Below, piece by piece: positions 20,529 to 29,100 of a DNA stretch of 64,000 bases. Position 1 is the first letter of the stretch. Each line of letters begins with the position of its first letter. The notes under the pieces are model-generated. The model saw only the letters and a list, made by a program, of their open reading frames with translations. It did not search any database and was not told the origin of the DNA. A program made the position numbers and the translations under genes. The DNA is taken from positions 16,558,348 through 16,622,347 of the forward strand of contig CAIIXF020000006.1 of assembly GCA_903813345.2 (NCBI GenBank), in the 5' to 3' direction. The DNA is from Owenia fusiformis. Its lineage: Eukaryota > Annelida > Polychaeta > Sabellida > Oweniidae.

Positions 20529-21416
20529 TTATTGATAGTCAATGACCCTGCATTGCAGCATGTTACCTAGATCTTTGACAGGCACTCGTCCTGTGCCAAA
20601 TGTCCCTCGTAGGTGCATGTACCTGCCTAGCACGACCCACTGACTGTCTTCTAAAAAGTTCTTGAAGGCGTCTGCTAAACTGACATGGTGACCCTGTAGT
20701 GAGGGGCCGTTTACCCAGTCCATTGTGCATCCTGCAACAAGTTGTTGGCGATCACCAACCCACTCAAAAACAGATCGTTCTACCTCAAAGATTGCTAGCA
20801 TTCCTCCCGGGGGGTTCAACCCCAAAGTCACATGGGCAATAGTTACGGCGCAGCTCATAAGTGCCGTATTGTAACAGCTCCCTGCCCAAATTCTCATCGA
20901 TACGAAATGGGTGAACACGGGGTCTCTAATACAGCATCTCTCCACGAGTTTTCTGTCGGCCTGTGTTAATTGCTTTCCCGCGCCGTACGTTGGTAGTGCA
21001 TCAACGTGTATCTGAAGGTATATACCAATGTCTTGACCATCAACTGCGAATGTCTGTTTTAAGGCAGTAAACACAGGTTCAACAAATTGCTCAGGTGGTT
21101 CTTCATAGCTGTGCGGTATTAGAGTAAACCGCAACTTGTCATACGTGATGATGGTATCTGTATCACACCCAAATCCATTTGCTACATGAAGACCCGACTG
21201 GCCTCTATACATTGTCAGACCCGGGTGTTCCTCGCGGCCCTCTCTTAGAGTGACACCCTCAACTCTATAATGGAACTTTTCTCCCCTAGGTGTCGCGTCT
21301 AAGATGTTGGTAATCGCCTTCACTGTTTCACCCCATACCCTCAATTGAGGAGGCGGTGTCATCGAAAAGTCCATTTCTATAACGATTACTTTCGTATCGG
21401 GTTCAATCAACCTCAT
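20529..21416 (-). CDS. Unknown protein P1, copy I (295 residues, intact frame)
   Basis: The longest intact unknown frame in this mosaic, from the ATG at 21416 (MRLIEPDTKVIVIEMDF) to the stop at 20529. Features: a beta-rich-looking N-terminal half (HYRVEGVTLREGR, DKLRFTLIPHSYEEPPEQF), cysteines in VERCCIRD and GSCYNTALMSC, a hydrophobic helix-like segment around AVTIAHVTLGL, and a conserved end LQCRVIDYQ. No signal peptide or obvious membrane anchor. Copy III (25852-26454) keeps only the C-terminal two thirds. The context of a broken packaging-type ATPase 6 kb away suggests a structural or virus-like protein, but this is a guess. Confidence 0.5.
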   Translation of the reverse strand: MRLIEPDTKVIVIEMDFSMTPPPQLRVWGETVKAITNILDATPRGEKFHYRVEGVTLREGREEHPGLTMYRGQSGLHVANGFGCDTDTIITYDKLRFTLIPHSYEEPPEQFVEPVFTALKQTFAVDGQDIGIYLQIHVDALPTYGAGKQLTQADRKLVERCCIRDPVFTHFVSMRIWAGSCYNTALMSCAVTIAHVTLGLNPPGGMLAIFEVERSVFEWVGDRQQLVAGCTMDWVNGPSLQGHHVSLADAFKNFLEDSQWVVLGRYMHLRGTFGTGRVPVKDLGNMLQCRVIDYQ

Positions 21417-21544
21417 CAAACCATCTTTTGCCCCATTTATTAATGCAGCTGGTGTGGATCAATGCCTCAGACAACATTTCGTACTTTTTGAATTTCTGTC
21501 AGAACAGCTAGTCTTAGAGGTAGTGTCATCTTTTGTAGCCTTCC

Positions 21545-22042
21545 GGTTGTCGATGTACATGTACAAAAGCACATAAAGATGGGCATGATGTCATCTCCCG
21601 CAGACTCTGTCCGTCCCTGTAGAGCCTTAAATTAATAAAACAAATCATTATAGCTTATTTGAATAATTTTTACATATCTGAACATGTTTATTTTCTTCAT
21701 TTATTTATTGATCTCAAAATATTAAGGCTATTAGACGGTGGTATGCTGAGCGTGTAGTATAAATTATAATTTTTAGATAAAACGAGAATGATATTTCTTT
21801 GTTTCTGTTACATGGTACGAGGATCACTCATCAAATCTTTTCTCAGAACATTCTCTCGCCCATTCCCAATATCTTTTATTTTCGTCCTCTGTGAGAAATA
21901 ATATTCTCCCCAATTCTCTCTGTTCGATGTTTATAAACCTTTTTCTCGCGAAGGTATTTAAAGATGGTGTAAGGAAGTTAGCGACATATCCCTTTCTTAT
22001 GTTCCTTCTCACAACTTCTATGTTTTTTTTTAAATTGTCCAA
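21545..22042 (-). pseudogene. Tandem exon copy C of the unknown gene, rearranged
   Basis: The distal part (21824-22042) is open: it begins DNLKKNIEVVRRNIRKGYV and ends ECSEKRFDE. It keeps the full-length A-run that copies A and B have lost. The proximal part appears separately at 21545-21627 with an internal deletion. Intron-like sequence shared with 17893-18070 lies between them, so the fragment spans the junction of two tandem units. Its right edge switches at 22042 to the promoter-like repeat. Confidence 0.5.
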
Positions 22043-22318
22043 GCTGGGTGTATGACGTCTTCCGATAAGTGGTTAATCTGATAAGTGATAAGTGTGTTAC
22101 GTCAGCAGTGGAATAAGTTGGACTGATAAGTGGTGAATAACTGATAAGTGATAAGTGTTTTGTGAATTGTTTTTGAAGATGGCGGGTTAATCATTATTAA
22201 ACAAACAAACAAACAAGCAAATAGGTTATGGGCGTAAAGAACCTGTATTCATATAACAACCGAGCTCACAATAGGTGCCCATCCATAATATTTGCACCAC
22301 TAATAAGGATAAAATTTA

Positions 22319-22389
22319 GGAGACACCCGGATTCGAACCAGGGACCTATCAATCTGCAGTCGATTTCTCTACCACTGAGCTATATCTCC
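22319..22389 (-). tRNA. tRNA-Cys (GCA)
   Basis: Minus-strand cloverleaf with all four stems: acceptor GGAGATA/TGTCTCC, D-arm GCTCAGTGGTAGAG, anticodon stem ATCGA/TTGAT around loop CTGCAGA (anticodon GCA), T-stem CCTGG/CCGGG with loop TTCGAAT. Internal promoter boxes A and B match consensus, and TTTT follows within about 10 bases. Length 71 fits tRNA-Cys. It lies within duplicated, apparently mobile sequence. Confidence 0.8.
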
Positions 22390-22567
22390 ATCCTCCTATT
22401 TTGATAAAAATGTATAACTTGATGGCTGTGTATTATATTACAACCAAATAGCCGAGCTCACAATATGTGCCCATTCATACGCACACAATACACGCCCACA
22501 TCCCCTCTTTGTTTGAATGATCCAACACATAGATTGTAAAATAAAATGTGTAATACCTATATGTCTA

Positions 22568-23075
22568 AGGATTGCAAGGCAAATACCTCCTTTAATCCGC
22601 CAGATAAAATGTCGTATGTTCCCTGGTTGTGAATGTAGGATATCATATAGCGATCTGGGTCCTTGTGTATGGCTATAAACCCGGCGTGTGAAACATTACT
22701 TGTCTGCGATTTAAGGTATTGAAACCTTACCACTTTGATTTAGCGTCCCATTGTTCATTGATCTCATCATAATCGCCATCGTCTCCATGGCCAGTGTCAT
22801 CGGCTAACAACCGGAGTAGCCATAGCTCTTTTACCCACTGTTGTGCTGGCTCCTGTACTAATCGGTGCAGCGCACAAAAATTAAAACAAGTCTATTCCCG
22901 TTGCCAATAAGGACTGGCTGAATGGTGAGATAGCGTGAATCTCATACAAGACGTGTTGCCTATCACTGGTTGTGGGGTCAAGAGAGTAGACGTCTCCTGG
23001 TTGAATAAACGTCAAATTGGCATCGCGTACCGGCTCTCGCATAAAGACCAATGCTGATGTCATCCTAAGTTAAAT
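22568..23075 (-). pseudogene. Unknown protein P2, copy II (frameshifted)
   Basis: Near-identical to copy I, with the same two-base loss after GIDL that ends the first half at 22881. A second frame disruption in the distal half (one base missing near 22733, where copy I has GCATTTGATT) breaks it further. Not functional. Confidence 0.5.
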
Positions 23076-23643
23076 CGTCTAAAAAGTGTTATGTGCATAA
23101 TTATGTGAAATATTTGTCTATATATTATATATTTGATAATATACATACTTAGGTTTGTGATTACTCATTGTTTATGTTATTGATAGTCAATGACCCTGCA
23201 TTGCAGCATGTTACCTAGATCTTTTTCAGGCACTCGTCCTGTGCCAAATGTCCCTCGTAAACTGCAACATGATTGGTTGATTCCAGTTTAAAATTAGAAA
23301 CAAACCAATTTCAAATTATTCCATACTGGTACTACCAAAAAAGAAACATAAATCCAATAATATAACATATATACAAAGTGTGATATTTATACAGTGTTTT
23401 TACAGTCAAGGTAATCAAGCTGAATTCATTATAGCAAGAGAAATGCGAGTGGACTGTAATTACCCCATACAATTGAATATACAGCATGAATACTATATGG
23501 TCATATAAACTGAAAATAAGGTGTGTCACACATTGTAGTGTTTGCAAACTGATGTGTACACTTTTTGACCTAAGTTCACTTCAGCTCAAAAAAGGGACCT
23601 GTCAATTTCTAACATTTTATAATGTCCATTAAGGAAAAGTCAA

Positions 23644-24870
23644 TTAACCAAGTGTCTCAAGAATAGCATTGTCCATTAAGAAGGAGGCTGCAAGGGCACT
23701 CTTTACAGCATTTATAAAGCTGGGATTTATCTTGGAATTAAAAGGCTGAAGCCTAGTCCCAGATTTGTGAACAATAATTAGGGCATTGTTTACCTCACCT
23801 TCCTCAAGAAGGCTCATGAGCTCATTACTTGCCCCAAACAAACCATCATCATCATGCCCTGTCATTAACTGGCCATCGACTGTCAATCTATAAGCATAAG
23901 GTGATACACCGGTGTTCAAAGTTGCCTTCATGGCGGCAAGAGCATTTTCAGCACTGTTGATGGTATTGACTGTTGCTATAGATGCAATAAAACCATCACA
24001 GGGTTGTCCTGAAATAGAATCAGTTTGAGCACTAAATACCTTAACCGGCATTTGAAGGGGAGACTTGGAGAATGTAGGTGACACAAGGCCGTTTGAATCA
24101 TAGAGGCGATCCTGAACAAGTTTTACTGCCTTGGGATTTGCATCTGTGGTTTTCAAGTTCTTGAAGTTACCATACTGTGCATCGCGCCTTAACTGCATAT
24201 CCCTTGGTAGCTGTCTTGCCACTCTGATATCAGAACCTTTTAAGTTGTGCACAAACTTAAAAATTCTCTCCACACTTGATCGGTCTGCAAATTTCACAAC
24301 GATTGGGCGATGTCCTCTTCCTTGTTTCCCAATGGGATGGGCAATATCAATTCGAATTATCCCAGATAAATTATCCACAGAATGGAGGCTATCACGGGGA
24401 ATCTTAAGTTTCGACACAAGTATATTTCCGATCAGGTTCTCATAATAACGCTCTGATCTGTCATTGTTTTGTGGGATGTTGTAGAATATCAGATTCATTT
24501 TCATAGATCTGAATCTAATATCAGAGATATCATCAGTTAGCTCGCCAAAACGCATTTTGTAATCCTGGACCGTGTTACAAAGAATGTTCACAGTAGATAT
24601 TAGCTTTGCATTTGAGTCTTCCAAACGCTTAACCCTATCATCTAGGTCAGCACTTACTTCAACACTTTTTTCAACTTTAGAACACAAATCAGCTAAAGAT
24701 TTATCCTGTGATGTTTGATGTTGGCTAATTTGTTTGACAGTATCCAGTATTTCTTGAAGAACGACATTATCTGTAACCCCTGTTTTAGACATTTTTGGTG
24801 CAGGACTCTTTTCAACAGACTCACTCGTTGAAGATCTGTGGTGTTTTGCTTTTCTAGTTTTGGTAGGCAT
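23644..24870 (-). CDS. L1-type ORF1 protein with C-terminal UPF0029/IMPACT-like domain
   Basis: 408-residue intact frame from the ATG at 24870. Order: basic, Ser-rich N-terminus (MPTKTRKAKHHRSS); a coiled coil at roughly 35-120 with heptad-spaced hydrophobics; an RRM-like core starting MKMNLIFYNIPQ at roughly 125 and including HRPIVVKFADR, typical of L1 ORF1 RNA-binding proteins; then, from roughly 305 to 395, a segment resembling the UPF0029/IMPACT N-terminal fold (SPYAYRLTVDG, GHDDDGLFGA, then NNALIIVHKSGTRL). No reverse transcriptase ORF follows within the available sequence before copy II begins. Sequence to the left (23269-23643) and right (24871-25162) looks noncoding. Either a LINE whose downstream part is lost, or a captured ORF1-like gene. 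Confidence 0.65.
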   Translation of the reverse strand: MPTKTRKAKHHRSSTSESVEKSPAPKMSKTGVTDNVVLQEILDTVKQISQHQTSQDKSLADLCSKVEKSVEVSADLDDRVKRLEDSNAKLISTVNILCNTVQDYKMRFGELTDDISDIRFRSMKMNLIFYNIPQNNDRSERYYENLIGNILVSKLKIPRDSLHSVDNLSGIIRIDIAHPIGKQGRGHRPIVVKFADRSSVERIFKFVHNLKGSDIRVARQLPRDMQLRRDAQYGNFKNLKTTDANPKAVKLVQDRLYDSNGLVSPTFSKSPLQMPVKVFSAQTDSISGQPCDGFIASIATVNTINSAENALAAMKATLNTGVSPYAYRLTVDGQLMTGHDDDGLFGASNELMSLLEEGEVNNALIIVHKSGTRLQPFNSKINPSFINAVKSALAASFLMDNAILETLG

Positions 24871-25164
24871 CAATAGAGCACAATGTGTAACAGTTATAGT
24901 CTGTTCTATTCCTTATGTAAACAAGAATAACAGGTCCCTCAAATCAATATGTCCACTCTATGTATAAATCAACTCAACTTCAGCTCCAAATATTACTAAA
25001 AGTCCATAATATTGAGACTCCTATTCTTGTCTGGTTAGTCTCTATATATTCATATATCCATATATTCAGTTGTTATCAAAAATCCATATATCCAACTGCT
25101 AGGAAATTACTCAAAGTGAGGAGCAGATATTTTACATGTGCATTACATGACCTTTGACCTTTGA

Positions 25165-26452
25165 CGCCCACATCCCCTCTTGGTTTGAATGATCCAACAC
25201 ATAGATTGTAAAATAAAATGTGTAATACCTATATGTCTAAGGATTGCAAGGCAAATACCTCCTTTAATCCGCCAGATAAAATGTCGTATGTTCCCTGGTT
25301 GTGAATGTGGGATATCATATAGCGATCTGGGTCCTTGTGTATGGCTATAAACCCGGCGTGTGAAACATTACTTGTCTGCAATTTAAGGTATTGAAACCTT
25401 ACCGCATTTGATTTAGCGTCCCATTGCTCATTGATCTCATCATAATTGCCATCGTCTCCATGGCCAGTGTCGTCGGCTAACAACCGGAGTAGCCATAGCT
25501 CTTTTACCCACTATTGTGCTGGCTCCTGTACTAATTGGTGCAGCGCACAAAAATTAAAACACAAGTCTATTCCCATTGCCAATAAGGACTGGCTGAATGG
25601 TGAGATAGCGTGAATCTCGTACAAGACGTGTTGCCTATCACTGGTTGTGGGGTCGAGAGAGTAGACGTCTCCTGGTTGAATAAACGTCAAATTGGCATCG
25701 CGTACCGGCTCTCGCATAAAGACCAATGCTGATGTCGTCCTAAGTTAAATCGTCTAAAAAGTGTTATGTGCATAATTATGTGAAATATTTGTCTATATAT
25801 TATATATTTGATAATATACATACTTAGGTTTGTGATTGCTCATTGTTTATGTTATTGATAGTCAATGACCCTGCATTGCAGGATGTTACCTACATCTTTG
25901 ACAGGCACTCGTCCTGTGCCAAATGTCCTTCGTAGGTGCATGTACCTGCCTAGCACGACCCACTGACTGTCTTCTAAAAAGTTCTTGAAGGCGTCTGCTA
26001 AACTGACATGGTGACCCTGTAGTGAGGGGCCGTTTACCCAGTCCATTGTGCATCCTGCAACAAGTTGTTGGCGATCACCAACCCGCTCAAAAACAGATCG
26101 TTCTACCTCAAAGCTCGCTAGCATTCCTCCTGGGGGGATCAACCCCAAAGTCACATGGGCAATAGCTACGGCGCAGCTCATAAGTGCCGTATTGTAACAG
26201 CTCCCCGCCCAAATTCTCATCGATACGAAATGGGGGAACACGGGGTCTCTAATACAGCATCTCTCCACGAGTTTTCTGTCGGCCTGTGTTAATTGCTTTC
26301 CCGCGCCGTACGTTGGTAGTGCATCAACGTGTATCTGAAGGTATATACCAATGTCTTGACCATCAACTGCGAATGTCCGTTTTAAGGCAGTAAACACAGG
26401 TTCAACAAATTGCTCAGGTGGTTCTTCATAGCTGTGCGGTATTAGAGTAAAC
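25165..26452. repeat. Mosaic repeat unit, copy III
   Basis: Matches 19845-21133. It starts without the tRNA and promoter-like module and stops at 26452 inside the P1 gene, exactly where a plus-strand Asn-rich frame begins. Confidence 0.85.
25229..25735 (-). pseudogene. Unknown protein P2, copy III (in-frame stop)
   Basis: Retains the two bases missing in copies I and II, so the two halves are in one frame, but a CAA-to-TAG change at about 25513 interrupts it after QEPAQ. The three copies therefore carry two different inactivating lesions, implying an intact ancestor. No recognised domain. Confidence 0.5.
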
Positions 26453-26454
26453 AT
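25852..26454 (-). pseudogene. Unknown protein P1, copy III (5' truncated)
   Basis: Begins at FTLIPHSYEEPPEQF (about residue 97 of copy I) and continues to the shared stop. Several amino acid differences from copy I are scattered (for example QTF to RTF, LNPP to IPPG). No start codon of its own is convincing; the 5' part was lost at the 26452 breakpoint. Confidence 0.55.
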
Positions 26455-26460
26455 CTACCC

Positions 26461-26991
26461 CCTCCTCAGATCATAATGACAGAGCTGAAAATGTTTCAAC
26501 TCAAGATACTGAAAGTCGGGGACGGACCGACATAAATGAGAATACTCCGAGTCAAAATAATAATACTGATCGTCAAAGTCAGAATGACAGAAATCAAAAT
26601 GTTCCGAATCAAATCGAAGCAAAAAATGAGGGTCAAGATTATGAAAATCAAGCTGATAGCCATTCAACTAGAAATACCCAGCCCGCCTACTGATCAAAGT
26701 CAAGAGGAATACATCCAACTTGAAATTCCTAGCGACAGCGACTTTGACTCAAGCGGGCATGATAGCAATGAAAATAATCCTGATAAACAGCCAATTACAG
26801 ATTTTTATACGAAATCGAATGTGAGTAGTAGGCATCATAGGGGCTTGAGGACGGACGAACTGACTCATTCTTATAAGCTACATATACCTCAAGGACTATC
26901 TTTGGTACAACTGCTTGACCTCCTTCATAGACTTTTTGACCATATCATATTCAATGAGCATGGCATCTTTGTAGGCTTGTATCAACTGTAG
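26461..26991 (+). other. Asn/Asp-rich plus-strand coding remnant, frame change near 26690
   Basis: The first part reads RAENVSTQDTESRG and SQNDRNQNVPNQIEAK, strongly hydrophilic, and ends at a stop near 26694. In another frame sequence of the same character continues (PTDQSQEEYIQLEIPSDSD, SSGHDSNENNPDKQPI). Such composition is unlike random AT-rich DNA and suggests a disordered tail of a real protein with one frameshift. The distal part overlaps the ATPase exon 2 antisense and is probably noncoding there. Identity unknown. Confidence 0.3.
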
Positions 26992-27134
26992 CCCCAGTTG
27001 TTTCGCTAAAATCCTTACACTTGACATAGCTCTAGGTGACCTGAACAAACACATGTACTGAGCGTTATTAGCTATAACCCTACTTCTTGGTCCTTCATAG
27101 AAAATGTGTTGCAGTACATACATGACGGATAGAC
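26896..27134 (-). pseudogene. P-loop ATPase (A32/HerA-type packaging-like), exon 2
   Basis: Acceptor TTTTTAG ends at 27135. The exon starts LSVMYVLQHIFYEGPRSRVI, continues NAQYMCLFRSPRAMSSVRIL, and then AYKDAML before losing similarity and stopping at 26896. The pattern (hydrophobic strand, Q-H/Q-N at its end, R-x-I, N-A-x-Y, LF+xPR) is what I recall for the C-terminal half of A32/HerA-like genome-packaging ATPases carried by Polinton/adintovirus-type elements. The Gln-His at the strand end replaces the more usual Gln-Asn. Phase agrees with exon 1 (split glycine codon). Confidence 0.6.
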
Positions 27135-27251
27135 CTAAAAACAACACACATACCACCATTAAAAAAAAGGTCTAGCTGTAATGCTAGAGTATGATGATGA
27201 TGCTAACTTAACCAATTTGTGTAGTGGTATATTTTTATATTATTTTGTTTA

Positions 27252-27623
27252 CCTGCATGATGTGTGCCACAGGTGAACAATCATTCTGTGAATGAGTCCT
27301 TACTAGCACTATGGGCTAGGTCATCGATGATCACCATTAAATGGCCGCTGTCTTTAGAATATTTTCTTATGAGGCTTTCATTGGGGAGTAAAGTTGGGGA
27401 TTTCAGACTCCATTTTAGCATAGAAATCATCGTATATACCATAACAGTATAACACGGATGTAGTTTTTTTTTCTATAAACAAACTGGGGGCTTCTTTTAG
27501 AAATTTATAAATAAAATATGTTTTTCCAGAATAACTTGACCCCGCTAGAATGTATGAACTTAATGGTCGAAAACCACTTTCAACAATAAATGTAGTGTCA
27601 CCTTTTGTCATCATCGACTCCAT
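27252..27623 (-). pseudogene. P-loop ATPase (A32/HerA-type packaging-like), exon 1, broken
   Basis: Begins MESMMTKGDTTFIV and has Walker A in ILAGSSYSGKTYF (G-x4-GKT), then SVLYCYGIYDDFY. After IPNF (about 27390) the frame shifts; in the new frame Walker B LMVIIDDL is followed by an in-frame TGA (27282-27280) and LFTCGTHH, ending at donor GTAAAC (27251). Thus at least one indel and one stop interrupt it. ATPases of this type pump DNA into virus capsids. Here it is a relic. Its neighbour upstream is the exon at 27872-28264. Confidence 0.62.
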
Positions 27624-27871
27624 CCTAGTGCGTCAAATGATCTAATGTTAAGGGGACAGGGGTATTTATAGGGGGAGTAAACAGAATGTCAGTTTATCTA
27701 TATTTCATAATCTATAACATAGGTATGTTAATATTTATTACACATTTCTATTTACAATATAATGCCAGAATTAGTCATATCATACAATGCTTATGTTACT
27801 ATAAACTCCTATACCAACTCGATATGTTCAACATAGGTTATGCCAAGAGTCACTCAGTTATCAGTAGTCGG

Positions 27872-28264
27872 TTACATAGTTGGCGAAATTGGGCTATAAT
27901 ACCCAAAAGGTCTATAATCATCCACACTACTTCCACATGCAAAGTCCTCTGGTGTAGCCAGTGGTGTATAGTCATTAATGTTAACACCAGAAAAGTCAAC
28001 ATTGAGACCTGCTAAGGATGACATGCCTCCGCCGTAGCTATTGCCATTGAACGCCGAATATGTAGGCATCATTGTTTGAAATGGGTCTTTGAGGTCCTCA
28101 GTAGGTGTAAGGGACACCGTCTGTGTTGAGGCATCGGCCGTGGTGTGTGTTTCACTGTTACTATACGCCTTTGGCATCTTTAACTTGAAGGGTCTAAGTT
28201 TAGGTGGTAGTCCACTGGACTTAGTGAGACCTGGTGACTTATATTGACTAGGGTCTGATATACC
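27872..28264 (-). CDS. Unknown Ser/Thr/Pro/Gly-rich protein exon next to the ATPase
   Basis: Opens after acceptor TTTGCAG with ISDPSQYKSPGLTKSSGL and contains KLRPFKLKMPKAYS, TADASTQTVSLTPTEDLKD, a Gly/Ser/Asn-rich middle and a Tyr/Pro-rich end (FGYYSPISPTM) with a stop at 27872. About 131 codons, low complexity, with no recognised domain. It lies 250 bp upstream of the ATPase in the same direction, so the two may have come from one element. Upstream exon(s) not found; the minor-capsid-like composition is only a suggestion. Confidence 0.4.
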   Translation of the reverse strand, partial: GISDPSQYKSPGLTKSSGLPPKLRPFKLKMPKAYSNSETHTTADASTQTVSLTPTEDLKDPFQTMMPTYSAFNGNSYGGGMSSLAGLNVDFSGVNINDYTPLATPEDFACGSSVDDYRPFGYYSPISPTM

Positions 28265-28303
28265 TGCAAACACATACACGCACACATAAATAGGGATATA
28301 CTA

Positions 28304-28445
28304 GAGAGGTTAAGCTACACGTATTTAACAAAACTTGAACGTGAACTTCAATGCGCGCGCAGATAAATGTCGTCAGATTTGTTTATTTCCTGTGGGCCAG
28401 CGTGAAGTTTACAAGTCTCTACATGAGATTATCACATTCGTGCAA
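28304..28445. mobile_element. Left half of the 3173-type MITE
   Basis: Begins GAGAGGTTAAGCTACACG and follows the 3173-3310 sequence closely to about 28441, then diverges. Further imperfect repeats of the internal motif (GAACGTGTACTTCTATGCGC and similar) run to about 28560. No right terminus nearby. From 28560 to 29100 I see AT-rich DNA and no gene. Confidence 0.6.
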
Positions 28446-29100
28446 TTTACAGACGCGTATTCAACAAAGCATGAACGTGTACTTCTATGCGCGCGCAGGA
28501 AAATGACCTCAGATTAGTCTACTTTCTACAGCTAAGCGTGAAAGTTAGAGGTTTTTACGTGTAGATGAGTGATTACACGTCGCTCATTACGTGATTGGTT
28601 TTAGCTATGTTCTAGGATTGCCCGGGAGCCCATATTTGAAACAAACAATCTTGCTTGTTATATCGGTAAACCCCAATCCTTAATTGGAAATAAGGATACA
28701 TTTTAATGAGCAAATGACAATCTCAAATGTGATCGTTTGTTCATTCCGTACAATATAAATAGGCAGGGCCAATTTGATTCCCGGGGCTTGGTGCAATAGG
28801 TATACTAAACGAAATGAAATGACAACCAGGGCCTACGATTGCCTTATCACTACATTTGATTTGCCTGAATCTGAATGACTGAATGACCTGAATTGATTGC
28901 AAATTAAATAATTTCACAATTAATATTACACAAATGGTATATCATATCAGATGTGCAAATATAAAGTTTGCAATCGATTCAGGTCATACTTCAAATTGAA
29001 AGATTATACATTTTTTCATCATTTTTTCCTACAAAATGGCTATGGAAAATGCTTCAAAAGCAACTTTTACACTTGTGAAATCCCATACAACTTTGCAAAT

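Larger units (their letters stand above)
19393..21133. repeat. Mosaic repeat unit, copy I
   Basis: The left part (19393-20612) matches 22041-23268 and the part from about 19845 to 21133 matches 25165-26452, all at very high identity by eye. The unit carries the promoter-like module, a tRNA-Cys gene and two unknown protein genes. The copies end at different points, so they arose by partial duplication or rearrangement and not by clean transposition. Confidence 0.85.
22041..23268. repeat. Mosaic repeat unit, copy II
   Basis: Matches 19393-20612, then breaks at 23268 where unrelated sequence carrying the L1-type ORF begins. Contains a second promoter-like module, the better tRNA-Cys copy and a broken P2 gene, but only the last codons of P1. 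Confidence 0.85.
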
